Part shown: positions 8,854 through 16,053 of the stretch, piece by piece
Numbering within the stretch: position 1 is the first letter of the stretch
How the letters are laid out: each line of letters opens with the position of its first letter
From: Synergistota bacterium
GTDB taxonomy: Bacteria; Synergistota; GBS-1
Direction: 5' to 3'
Length of the DNA: 64,000 bases
NCBI GenBank assembly: GCA_025060595.1
Contig: JANXBX010000004.1
Coordinates: forward strand, 132,827-196,826
Made by a program: the position numbers and the translations under genes
Notes under the pieces: model-generated
Told to the model about the DNA's origin: nothing
Seen by the model: only the letters and a program-made list of their open reading frames with translations
The model's database searches: none

Positions 8854-9134
8854 CCGTGGTCGTGCACCTACCTTCGATCAAACCTCTCCAGGACGTTCCT
8901 TAAACCTTTGGCTCCAGCCAAGCACCCCCGTGGCACCCAAAGATTACCGCTTACCGTTGCTCCCTTCCGGGCCTGGCGGGGTTCACGGATCTTTGCCGCA
9001 CGGGACCCAGCTTTCAACGCCTCCGGCTTAAGGCTGCTCCTAAAGAAGATGACCTCTGGGTAGGAATTCAACCCCGCTATAGCGGATTGCGGGTTTTTAG
9101 GGCACCGCTACCTCCCCATCTAGCACGACCACGG
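8854..9134 (-). ncRNA. ffs: Signal recognition particle RNA (large bacterial type)
   Basis: Scaffold RNA of the signal recognition particle. The ends form a 12-base inverted repeat (ccgtggtcgtgc at 8854-8865, gcacgaccacgg at 9123-9134) that makes the terminal part of helix 5. On the minus strand the 5' part carries the Alu-domain signature (GGGGAGGTAGCGGTGCCC, then AACCCGCAATCCGC). The centre carries the universal helix 8 motif CCAGGCCCGGAAGGGAGCAA at about 8952-8973. The size near 281 nt is the Bacillus/Thermotoga large form, not the 4.5S form. It lies last in the tRNA/tadA stable-RNA operon. Confidence 0.95.
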
Positions 9135-9152
9135 CTACCTCTCAATATATAA

Positions 9153-9244
9153 TGGCGGAGAGGGAGGGATTTGAACCCCCGGGGCGGGATCAACCGCCCA
9201 CTCGCTCTCCAGGCGAGCGCCTTCGACCACTCAGCCACCTCTCC
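9153..9244 (-). tRNA. tRNA-Ser (GGA anticodon)
   Basis: Class II tRNA with a long variable arm. The acceptor stem GGAGAGG pairs with CCTCTCC, the discriminator is G73 and CCA is encoded. The anticodon stem CTCGC/GCGAG encloses the loop CTGGAGA, giving anticodon GGA (codons UCU/UCC). The T loop GTTCAAATC is present. Confidence 0.96.
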
Positions 9245-9259
9245 GCATGATCCTTTTAA

Positions 9260-9353
9260 TGGCGGAGAGAGCGAGATTTGAACTCGCGAGACGGCTCTAA
9301 CACCGCCTACTCGATTTCGAATCGAGCGCCTTTGACCTCTCGGCCATCTCTCC
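9260..9353 (-). tRNA. tRNA-Ser (CGA anticodon)
   Basis: Class II tRNA with a long variable arm. The acceptor stem GGAGAGA pairs with TCTCTCC, with encoded GCCA at the 3' end. The anticodon stem CTCGA/TCGAG encloses TTCGAAA, giving anticodon CGA (codon UCG). It sits 2 bases downstream of tadA in the same transcript. Confidence 0.96.
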
Positions 9354-9355
9354 GC

Positions 9356-9817
9356 CTATTTCCTCTTTTTGACAAAGAAAGACCGCAAAAGTTCCCGACT
9401 TTCTTCTGCCAAGACTCCTCCTTCTACCTCTACAAAATGATTAAAGCTATCATGTTGAAGTATATTTATAACGCTCCCTGCTGCACCAGCACGAGGGTCC
9501 GGCAAACCATAAACTAACCTTTTTATTCTTGCTTGAACCATTGCTCCCGCGCACATAGGACACGGTTCAAGAGTAACATATATAACCAAATCAGTCAAAC
9601 GCCATGTCCCCAACTTTGATGCTACTTCCTTTATAACTAAAAGCTCTGCATGAGCCAAAGGATCCTGCAATTGCTCTCTCTTATTATGAGCACGCGCAAC
9701 CACTTCATCATTTATAATTCCAACCGCCCCTACGGGAACTTCGTCTTCCTCTGCAGCCTTCCTAGCTTCCTCAAGAGCTATTCTCATAAAAAATTCGTCT
9801 TTGTCCAAAACCCTCAT
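9356..9817 (-). CDS. tadA: tRNA-specific adenosine-34 deaminase TadA
   Basis: Zinc-dependent deaminase that converts A34 to inosine in tRNA-Arg(ACG). The zinc and catalytic motifs are complete: HAELLVIKE (His and Glu) and PCPMCAGAM (two Cys). The length of 153 residues is typical. The ATG at 9817 is 13 bases from the 5'-flanking tRNA-Arg(ACG) gene, its own substrate, and the gene is sandwiched between tRNAs on one transcript. Processing of the flanking tRNAs would release the mRNA segment, so expression may depend on how fast tRNA ends are cut. Confidence 0.95.
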   Translation of the reverse strand: MRVLDKDEFFMRIALEEARKAAEEDEVPVGAVGIINDEVVARAHNKREQLQDPLAHAELLVIKEVASKLGTWRLTDLVIYVTLEPCPMCAGAMVQARIKRLVYGLPDPRAGAAGSVINILQHDSFNHFVEVEGGVLAEESRELLRSFFVKKRK

Positions 9818-9830
9818 CTTTCAATATAAA

Positions 9831-9907
9831 TGGCGCGCCCGAGAGGACTTGAACCCCCAACCCGTGGATCCGTAGTCCACAGCTCTATCCAGTTGAGCTA
9901 CGGGCGC
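9831..9907 (-). tRNA. tRNA-Arg (ACG anticodon, TadA substrate)
   Basis: Cloverleaf of 77 bases with CCA encoded. The acceptor GCGCCCG pairs with CGGGCGC; discriminator G. The anticodon stem GTGGA/TCCAC encloses CTACGGA, giving anticodon ACG. This is the one bacterial tRNA whose A34 is normally deaminated to inosine, and the enzyme for this is encoded directly downstream. Confidence 0.97.
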
Positions 9908-9914
9908 GCTCCTT

Positions 9915-10004
9915 TGGCGGTGAGGGAGGGATTCGAACCCTCGAGAGGGATTACCTCTACTCGCTTAGCAGGCGAGCGCCTTCGACCTGCTCGGCCACCT
10001 CACC
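9915..10004 (-). tRNA. tRNA-Ser (GCU anticodon)
   Basis: Class II tRNA with a long variable arm and encoded CCA. The acceptor GGTGAGG pairs with CCTCACC. The anticodon stem CTCGC/GCGAG encloses CTGCTAA, giving anticodon GCT (codons AGU/AGC). It is the first gene of the stable-RNA operon, 18 bases from the -10 box. Confidence 0.96.
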
Positions 10005-10021
10005 ATCCATTACTTGTAAAA

Positions 10022-10050
10022 ATTTTAACAAGCCATAAAGATATTGTCAA
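10022..10050 (-). promoter_or_regulatory. Sigma-70-type promoter of the tRNA/tadA/SRP RNA operon
   Basis: On the minus strand a perfect -35 box TTGACA (10050-10045) is separated by 17 bases from the -10 box TAAAAT (10027-10022). The tRNA-Ser(GCU) 5' end at 10004 lies 18 bases downstream of the -10 box. Confidence 0.8.
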
Positions 10051-10098
10051 GGCATAAAGCCCTTTCATAAAATTTCAAGTTAATAGCTAAAGAAAGAC

Positions 10099-10126
10099 TT
10101 GTATCAGGACAAAAATATGCGATAAT
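10099..10126 (+). promoter_or_regulatory. Probable promoter of the diguanylate cyclase operon
   Basis: TTGTAT (10099-10104) and GATAAT (10121-10126) with a 16-base spacer, 45 bases before the GTG start at 10171. Match quality is moderate. Confidence 0.45.
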
Positions 10127-10170
10127 TCTAATTAAGAAACAAAGTAGAGAGGAGGGTAGAATAGTAATAG

Positions 10171-11130
10171 GTGAGAATTCTAATCGTAGATGACAGCAAA
10201 CTTATACGAATCCTTCTTAAAGACATTTTGCAAATGGAAATAAAAGGCAATATCGACGAGGCTAGTAATGGAGAGGAAGCTATAACTAAACTGCATAATA
10301 ATTCCTATGACCTTATAATTTTAGATGTCTTCCTTCCTGATATATTGGGTATAGAAATCATAGATCAAATAGCAGCTTTAAAGAAAGAATGGATACCTAT
10401 AATAGTTATAACTTCAGCAGAAAACAAGGAATTCCTGAAAGAAGCTCTTGAAAAAGGAGCTATAGATTACATTAAAAAACCTTTTGATGAGATAGAAATC
10501 CTAGCAAGAGTAAAATCTGCTTTAAGGACAAAAAGGCTTTACGATGAGCTAAAAGAGGCAAATGAAAAACTAAAGGAAATGGCCATGACCGATGAACTCA
10601 CCAAGCTCTATAACAGAAGATACACCATGATCATTCTTGGAACAGAATTTAAAAGAAGCAAAAGGTATAAAAATCCACTTTCAGTAATAATAGGAGATAT
10701 CGACCACTTTAAAAGCATAAATGACAATTATGGACATCTGATTGGGGACGAAGTATTAAGGATATGTGCAAAACTAATTAAAGAAAACACAAGAGAAATA
10801 GATGTGGCAGGAAGATACGGTGGAGAAGAATTCTTGATAATATTGCCTAATACCACTCTTGATGGTGCTGTAATTGTAGCTGAAAGATTGAGACGAAAGA
10901 TAAAAGAAATTCCCTTTAAGGTTCTTGATAAAAACTTTCCCATTCATATAAGCATGAGTTTTGGAATATGCTCCTATCCAGAAAAAGACATAGAAAACGA
11001 AGAAGATATGCTTAAGTTAGCAGACGAAGCCCTTTACATATCAAAGCAAAATGGAAGAAACCAAACAACATTTTACATAAATGGGAGATTCATAAGCTTA
11101 CCTCAGGAGGTAATAAAAAGTGAAGCTTAA
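10171..11130 (+). CDS. Response regulator with GGDEF diguanylate cyclase domain (PleD/WspR type)
   Basis: Makes the second messenger c-di-GMP from two GTP on phosphorylation. The receiver domain (about 1-120) has the acidic pair VDDSK, the phospho-acceptor Asp52 in IILDVFLPD and the conserved Lys in IKKPFD. A short coiled linker leads to a GGDEF domain (about 137-300) with the intact active site GGEEF at 217-221. An RxxD inhibitory site (REID, 208-211) sits exactly five residues before it, so product inhibition is predicted. The start is GTG behind GGAGGG. It is the first gene of an operon with trmI and queH; no partner histidine kinase is in the window. Confidence 0.92.
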   Translation: MRILIVDDSKLIRILLKDILQMEIKGNIDEASNGEEAITKLHNNSYDLIILDVFLPDILGIEIIDQIAALKKEWIPIIVITSAENKEFLKEALEKGAIDYIKKPFDEIEILARVKSALRTKRLYDELKEANEKLKEMAMTDELTKLYNRRYTMIILGTEFKRSKRYKNPLSVIIGDIDHFKSINDNYGHLIGDEVLRICAKLIKENTREIDVAGRYGGEEFLIILPNTTLDGAVIVAERLRRKIKEIPFKVLDKNFPIHISMSFGICSYPEKDIENEEDMLKLADEALYISKQNGRNQTTFYINGRFISLPQEVIKSEA

Positions 11131-11893
11131 AGAGGGTGACACAGTTCTACTTTTTGCTGAATCAGGAACATCGTTTTTAACAAAGGTATCAAGAAAAAAG
11201 ATCTCTACACATCTGGGGGAGTTAAATCTCGAAGATGCCATTGAAAAAAGCTATGGAGATTATATAGAAACACATAAAGGAGAAAAGGTGTTCTTAGTTA
11301 AGCCTCCGGTAGGGGAATTTATAAGAAGGCTTAAAAGACAAACCCAGATTATCTTTCCAAAAGAGGCGGGCTATATACTTATGTATTTAGACATTTTCCC
11401 AGGAGCAAGAATAATAGAGTGCGGAACAGGAAGCGGCTCCCTTACCACAGTTTTTGCTCATTTCGTCGGGGAAAAGGGAAAGGTTTACTCTTATGAAAGA
11501 AGAAAAGAATTTGCCTCCTTAGCAGAAGAAAATCTTAGAAAGTGGGGAGTATCAGAAAGAGTAGAAATAAAAGTGAAAGATATAGAAGAAGGCTTCGATG
11601 AGGAAAGGGTAGATGCCGTATTTTTAGATCTCCCAAACCCATGGGATTATATAAAGCAAGTTAAAAAAGCTCTCCTTCCAGGAAGACATTTCGGAGCGAT
11701 CTGCCCCACTTTTAATCAGGTAGAAAAGCTTACTGAAACCCTTAAAAGAGAACATTTCATTTGGATAAGGGTTTTGGAACTGCTACTAAGAGAAATAAGG
11801 CCGTCACCTGGAAAGATAAGACCCGAAGACAACATGATAGCCCACACAGGTTTTCTGATTTTTGCTACCTTAGTAAAAGAGAATGAGGGATAA
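11120..11893 (+). CDS. trmI: tRNA (adenine-58-N1)-methyltransferase TrmI
   Basis: SAM-dependent enzyme for m1A58 in the T loop of tRNA, a modification important at high temperature. The 257 residues start with a small beta-domain (KEGDTVLLFAESG), then the linker QTQIIFPKEAGYILMYL. The Rossmann motif I is IIECGTGSGSLTTVFA, and the motif with catalytic Asp is VFLDLPNPWDY. The GTG start at 11120 has AGGAGG 9 bases upstream and overlaps the end of the cyclase gene by 11 bases. Confidence 0.92.
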   Translation: MKLKEGDTVLLFAESGTSFLTKVSRKKISTHLGELNLEDAIEKSYGDYIETHKGEKVFLVKPPVGEFIRRLKRQTQIIFPKEAGYILMYLDIFPGARIIECGTGSGSLTTVFAHFVGEKGKVYSYERRKEFASLAEENLRKWGVSERVEIKVKDIEEGFDEERVDAVFLDLPNPWDYIKQVKKALLPGRHFGAICPTFNQVEKLTETLKREHFIWIRVLELLLREIRPSPGKIRPEDNMIAHTGFLIFATLVKENEG

Positions 11894-12440
11894 AATTTTA
11901 CTTCATATATGCTGTGCTCCTGATGCAACATACCCCTTCTTAGAGCTCTCAAGAGCATACGAGGTTATTGGATATTTCTATGGCTCCAATATCCAACCAG
12001 AAGAAGAGTACATTAAAAGACTAGAGGCCATTAAAAAGCTCTCTAAAGAATGGAACCTCAAAGTGCTAGTTGATGAATATAATCCAATAAGCTGGTTTGA
12101 AGAGATAAAGGGGCTTGAAAACGAACCAGAGGGAGGGAAAAGATGTGAACGCTGTTTTTACGTCCAACTTAAAAGAGCAGCAGAAACAGCAAAAAGCGAA
12201 AGAGTAAAAACTTTTACCACAACTTTAACCATAAGCCCTCACAAGGATGTGAAGCTTATTAACCAAATTGGTAAAGAAATAGACAAAGAGATAGGTATAG
12301 CTTTTTTAGAAAGGGTTTTCAGAAAGAATGAAGGGTTTAAAAAAAGCATAGAACTAAGTAGAAATCTCAACCTTTATAGACAATCTTATTGCGGATGCAT
12401 CTTTAGTTTAAGAAAGGAGGAAAGATTAAAATGGAGCTAG
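11883..12440 (+). CDS. queH: Epoxyqueuosine reductase QueH
   Basis: Iron-sulfur enzyme performing the last step of queuosine synthesis in tRNA, the non-orthologous replacement of QueG (DUF208). The signature cysteines are all visible: LLHICCAPD at the N terminus, CERCFYVQLKRAAE in the middle and SYCGCIFS near the end. The length of 185 residues is typical. The ATG at 11883 overlaps trmI by 11 bases. With trmI it makes a tRNA-modification pair under the promoter of a c-di-GMP synthase. Confidence 0.92.
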   Translation: MRDKILLHICCAPDATYPFLELSRAYEVIGYFYGSNIQPEEEYIKRLEAIKKLSKEWNLKVLVDEYNPISWFEEIKGLENEPEGGKRCERCFYVQLKRAAETAKSERVKTFTTTLTISPHKDVKLINQIGKEIDKEIGIAFLERVFRKNEGFKKSIELSRNLNLYRQSYCGCIFSLRKEERLKWS

Positions 12441-13387
12441 GTAAACTCTCCCCAAAATTAATGGAAAAGCTAATTTTCCCCTATCTTGGAGCACCAAATA
12501 CCCGTGTAGAGCTTGGCCCTGCTGTAGGAGAAGATGCAGCTGTTATAAACGTAGAAGGAGAGAAATATCTCGTTGTTTCTTCAGACCCAATAGTAGGAGC
12601 TGATGAAGAAATGGGCTTTTACTTAGTTCATATAAATGCAAATGACGTGGCATCTAAAGGAGGAGACCCCTCTTTTTTCATTACTACTATTATAGTCCCT
12701 GAAAGCTGGAACGAAAACGCCTTGGAAAACTTGATGAGAGAAATCGACAGAGAATGCAAAAAGATAAAGATATCCCTCATAGGAGGGCATACTGAAGTAA
12801 CTAAAAAATTTAAATACCCGATCCTCTCAGGAACTATGTTTGGGTTTGCACCTAAATTAATGAAAGCAGACAACATAAGACCCGGAGATAAAATAATCTT
12901 AACAAAGGGAGCAGGAATAGAGGGCACCTCCATATTAGCAAGGGTTTTTAAAGAAGAGCTTTCCAAAGTATTAAAAGAGACCGAACTAATAGAAGCTCTT
13001 GAGCTTAAAGAAAAAATTTCAGTAGTAGAAGAAGCAAGAATTCTAAGAAAATGGGCTGTATTTATGCATGACCCTACAGAAGGCGGTATTTTAGGAGGAT
13101 TGTACGAGTTAAAGCTGAGAAGCGGTCTTAATATAAATATAAACCTTGAAGATATACCCATTCCCCAAATTACCCAAAAAATTTGTAGCTACTTTAAAAT
13201 AGATCCCTTAAAGCTTATAGGGTCAGGTGCTCTATTAGCTGTGATACCAGAAAGCGATATAGAAGATGCTATAGCAACCCTTTTAAACCATGGTATAAAA
13301 GCAAATGTGATCGGCACTTTCACAGATAAAGATGGAAACTTACCTTATTCCGAAGGTGACGAACTATGGAAGCTTTTAAGTTGGTGA
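12431..13387 (+). CDS. AIR-synthase-related (PurM/HypE-like) protein
   Basis: Member of the PurM superfamily of ATP-dependent enzymes, 318 residues. The N-terminal half has GPAVGEDAAVI, HINANDVASKGGDPSFF and GGHTEVT, and the C-terminal half has DPTEGGILGGLYE; these are typical of HypE/ThiL relatives. It lacks neighbouring hyp genes and does not end in the PxCC-like cysteine of HypE, so assignment as HypE is not supported. The ATG at 12431 overlaps the queH stop by 10 bases. The 3' end overlaps the convergent THEP1 gene by 43 bases. The substrate is unknown. Confidence 0.75.
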   Translation: MELGKLSPKLMEKLIFPYLGAPNTRVELGPAVGEDAAVINVEGEKYLVVSSDPIVGADEEMGFYLVHINANDVASKGGDPSFFITTIIVPESWNENALENLMREIDRECKKIKISLIGGHTEVTKKFKYPILSGTMFGFAPKLMKADNIRPGDKIILTKGAGIEGTSILARVFKEELSKVLKETELIEALELKEKISVVEEARILRKWAVFMHDPTEGGILGGLYELKLRSGLNININLEDIPIPQITQKICSYFKIDPLKLIGSGALLAVIPESDIEDAIATLLNHGIKANVIGTFTDKDGNLPYSEGDELWKLLSW

Positions 13388-13869
13388 GGCAGTTCATTCC
13401 TATTAGTTAAGGTGACCTCTATTATTCTCACATCGCTTCTTTTTCGTATAGCCGCAATTACAGGGTGATTTATCCTGCCCATAGTGGCTAAAACCTTAGA
13501 ACTATCCAAAGCCCTAAATAATACTTTTATAAACTTCTCTGAATAAAGCTCCATTTTACCTATCTCATCTATAACTATAAGAGGGGATCCTTCTTTGATC
13601 CCCTCCTCTATCTCTCCGACTCCAATGTCTTCAAAAGCTCTCAAGTCAACTCCATATTTTCCAACTCTATAAGAAGAAGAAAAGCTTTCATGAGCTAATA
13701 TTGCCTCCTTCCCAGAAAGGGTCAAAAGTTTAAACCCTTTCCTTACCCCTCCTTCCCTAATCTCTTCCGTAAAGAATCCCCTGATACCCTCTTTTCCTTC
13801 TATAAGCTTTTTAATAAGCGTAGTTTTACCAATACCAGGCAAACCTGTCAGTATAATATGTTTCATCAC
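13345..13869 (-). CDS. THEP1-type nucleoside-triphosphatase
   Basis: Small P-loop NTPase of 174 residues in the THEP1/NTPase_1 family, best known from thermophiles. The Walker A motif is LTGLPGIGKTTL at the N terminus, with Walker B LIVIDEIGKMEL (about 95-106) and FTEEIREGGVRKGF before them. The family hydrolyses ATP and GTP slowly; the cellular role is not established. The ATG at 13869 overlaps the hom stop by 4 bases. Its 3' end is antisense to the last 43 bases of the PurM-like gene. Confidence 0.9.
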   Translation of the reverse strand: MMKHIILTGLPGIGKTTLIKKLIEGKEGIRGFFTEEIREGGVRKGFKLLTLSGKEAILAHESFSSSYRVGKYGVDLRAFEDIGVGEIEEGIKEGSPLIVIDEIGKMELYSEKFIKVLFRALDSSKVLATMGRINHPVIAAIRKRSDVRIIEVTLTNRNELPHQLKSFHSSSPSE

Positions 13870-14897
13870 ATCTTTAGCATCTTTCTTGAAAGAGAGATCA
13901 AATCTGAAAGAAGCGCATATCCAGCTTCTCTGCCTCCTGCTCCTCTACCTACTATAGTAACATCTCCTATAGTATCCGTTGAAAAAGTTATAGCATTAAG
14001 CGTTCCCAAGATGTTAGCTAGAGGATCGCTTAAAGGAACTTCTTCAGGAGCAACAGCAACCCTTACAAGATTGCCTTCTTTATAGCCCTTAGCTATAAGC
14101 TTATACCTTCTACTTCTAGAAAGGGCAGATTTTATATCTTCAACTTTAATATCCGTTATACCTTCACAACAAATATCATCAAGCTTTAAAGTTGCACCCA
14201 TCACAACATTAGCCAATATAAGGGCTTTCGCCCCTGCGTCCCATCCCTCTACATCCATAGTAGGATCAGCCTCAGCATATCCTAAGCGTTGCGCTTCTTT
14301 CAAAGCTTCTTCAAAGCTCATACCTTCCTCCATTTTTGTTAGAATATAATTGGTAGTTCCATTCAAAATCCCCCTAAAAGAAATTATCTCACTTCCAGGC
14401 AAACACTCTCTCACTAAATTAAACACAGGAGTTCCTGAAAGAACCACTCCCTCAAAGCGAAACTCAACACCGTTTATTTCCGCAAGTCTTTGTAGATCCT
14501 TTAAATAAAGCAACACAGGACCTTTATTAGTAGTTATAACATGTCTTTTTGCAGACAAAGCTTCTCTCATATGAGTATAAGCCGGTTCCCCAGTCTTAAG
14601 GTCAGTCCATGTTGCTTCAAGAACCACGTTAGCGTTCGTCTTGGTTATCGCAGACAAGGGATCTAAATCAGTTATTACCCCCGGATAAGAAGATATTTCA
14701 GACTTTGATGCGAGATCAAGCACTTTAGATAAGTTCAAACCATCAGGATCATAAGCAGAACCTCTAAGCTTGTCACAAACAGCAACTACATTAATCCTAA
14801 GCCCCTGCGATTCTAGCTCCCTTTTTTTCTCAAGAAGCAAACTTAAAAAGCCTTGACCTACATTGCCACAACCTATAAGAGCAACGTTAATGGCCAA
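13866..14897 (-). CDS. hom: Homoserine dehydrogenase
   Basis: Reduces aspartate semialdehyde to homoserine on the path to threonine and methionine. It has an N-terminal NAD(P)-binding fold (VALIGCGNVGQGF), EATWTDLKTGEPAYTH and TTNKGPVLLY. The catalytic region has GTTNYILTKMEEG, EADPTMDVEGWDAGAKALIL and GRGAGGREA. There is no ACT domain, so it may be feedback-insensitive or regulated otherwise. I place the start at TTG 14897, six bases after AGGGGGTG (14904-14912). The longer TTG frame at 14924 would put that ribosome binding site inside the gene, and the ATG at 14903 abuts it. Confidence 0.93.
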   Translation of the reverse strand: MAINVALIGCGNVGQGFLSLLLEKKRELESQGLRINVVAVCDKLRGSAYDPDGLNLSKVLDLASKSEISSYPGVITDLDPLSAITKTNANVVLEATWTDLKTGEPAYTHMREALSAKRHVITTNKGPVLLYLKDLQRLAEINGVEFRFEGVVLSGTPVFNLVRECLPGSEIISFRGILNGTTNYILTKMEEGMSFEEALKEAQRLGYAEADPTMDVEGWDAGAKALILANVVMGATLKLDDICCEGITDIKVEDIKSALSRSRRYKLIAKGYKEGNLVRVAVAPEEVPLSDPLANILGTLNAITFSTDTIGDVTIVGRGAGGREAGYALLSDLISLSRKMLKM

Positions 14898-14928
14898 GAG
14901 CATCACCCCCTTTATAGATATCAACTAG

Positions 14929-16053
14929 CTATAAACCAGTTAACCTTGTTTTTAAAAAATTAAACCAATTTTTAGCATCATTAGCTATGGCAAAAGTTTC
15001 ATAAACATCTTTCCTTCCCTCCAAAGAAAAAACATAAAGCGATATACCGTGAGAAAGAGGAAATATACCATCACTAAGATGCCATTCCGATAAGACTACT
15101 TCTTTAAGCGTCTTCTTAAGACTTTCAAGGATAGAATTAACCGAATCAGAAAGACTTAAACCTTTAACTTTCTCACAGAAATCATAAAGATCTCTAAAAC
15201 AAAAGCTCTCCCCTGCTTTAATAAAGTAAGTTTGCGTTTGGGCAATTGCTCCCCAGAGAGCAAAAACATCTCTAAAGTTAATAAGTTCATTCCCAAGTTT
15301 ATCAAGTCCTTCTAAAAGGTTAGAAAGCTTAGCCAGAGAGACCATCGATATGGCAACTTCTTTTCTCTTGCTATAAAGGCTTTTAAAATTATCAATAAAA
15401 GCTTTCCCAATTTCAGATGCCCCCTGCCCAGGATTTCTAACTATGCTTTGCAAAACTTGCTCATAATCAAAACCATCATCAGGCATTATTCCTTGCAAAG
15501 CAATAACGAAAGAAACGCTATTTTTAACTTCGTTAAGAAGCTCAATTTCAGCTTTAGCGGAAGAGTCAAGAACTAATAAATCCACTTTAGACTTAAAAGA
15601 TGAGAAAACCTTGAGAAGTTTTACCCACTCTACTAATCCATTCCATATGTCTGGATGATCCCTCTCCCAGAGAACCAGCATGTATTTTTCAGCCGAATAG
15701 TTTTCAATACACCAGTTAACAAAAGAAAGCAAATCACTTGGAGAAGTAGGAGATGCTTCTGGTAAAGTATTAAGAAGCTCTAAGTTCCCCTCCCCAACGA
15801 AATACCGAACCATACCTCTGCCGCTACTAGAGCATCTTTGAACTAACACCTTTACATGATTCGAGGAACCCACCCTTCTCATCTCATACAAATCTATTCC
15901 TCCGAGCTCCCTTGAAGTAGAACTAGAATCGTTCATAAAAACCATAACCGTCCATTTAGGTATTAATGGTTCCGAACCCCCACCACTATCACCACATCCA
16001 TAAAGAACAAACACGAATAAAAAAGCTAATAAAAGAAAAAAGGACAATCTCAC
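14929..16053 (-). CDS. Clostripain-fold (C11) lipoprotein with lost catalytic cysteine
   Basis: A secreted paralogue of the upstream C11 protease, 374 residues. The N terminus is a lipoprotein signal with lipobox LYGC (Cys20), giving a membrane-anchored protein. Domain start PKWTVMVFMN matches PSWTIMVFMN of the neighbour. The WDHGDGW motif is replaced by WERDHPDIW and the catalytic FDACLMG by LDSSAKA, so the nucleophile cysteine is a serine or lost. A pseudoprotease or substrate-binding role is inferred. The GTG start at 16053 gives a 4-base GTGA overlap with the protease stop and follows GGGGGTG; an ATG at 16083 is the less likely alternative. Confidence 0.75.
   Translation of the reverse strand: MRLSFFLLLAFLFVFVLYGCGDSGGGSEPLIPKWTVMVFMNDSSSTSRELGGIDLYEMRRVGSSNHVKVLVQRCSSSGRGMVRYFVGEGNLELLNTLPEASPTSPSDLLSFVNWCIENYSAEKYMLVLWERDHPDIWNGLVEWVKLLKVFSSFKSKVDLLVLDSSAKAEIELLNEVKNSVSFVIALQGIMPDDGFDYEQVLQSIVRNPGQGASEIGKAFIDNFKSLYSKRKEVAISMVSLAKLSNLLEGLDKLGNELINFRDVFALWGAIAQTQTYFIKAGESFCFRDLYDFCEKVKGLSLSDSVNSILESLKKTLKEVVLSEWHLSDGIFPLSHGISLYVFSLEGRKDVYETFAIANDAKNWFNFLKTRLTGL

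Noticed and set aside
8868-9071. Minus-strand 67-residue frame
   Set aside because: It lies entirely inside the SRP RNA gene.
9830-10057. Plus-strand frame of 75 residues and another at 9278-9517
   Set aside because: Both read the complement of tRNA-Arg/tRNA-Ser genes and tadA; no ribosome binding site and no family.
12431-13387. Assignment as HypE or ThiL
   Set aside because: It has no C-terminal HypE cysteine motif and no hyp or thi neighbours; only the PurM superfamily call is supported.
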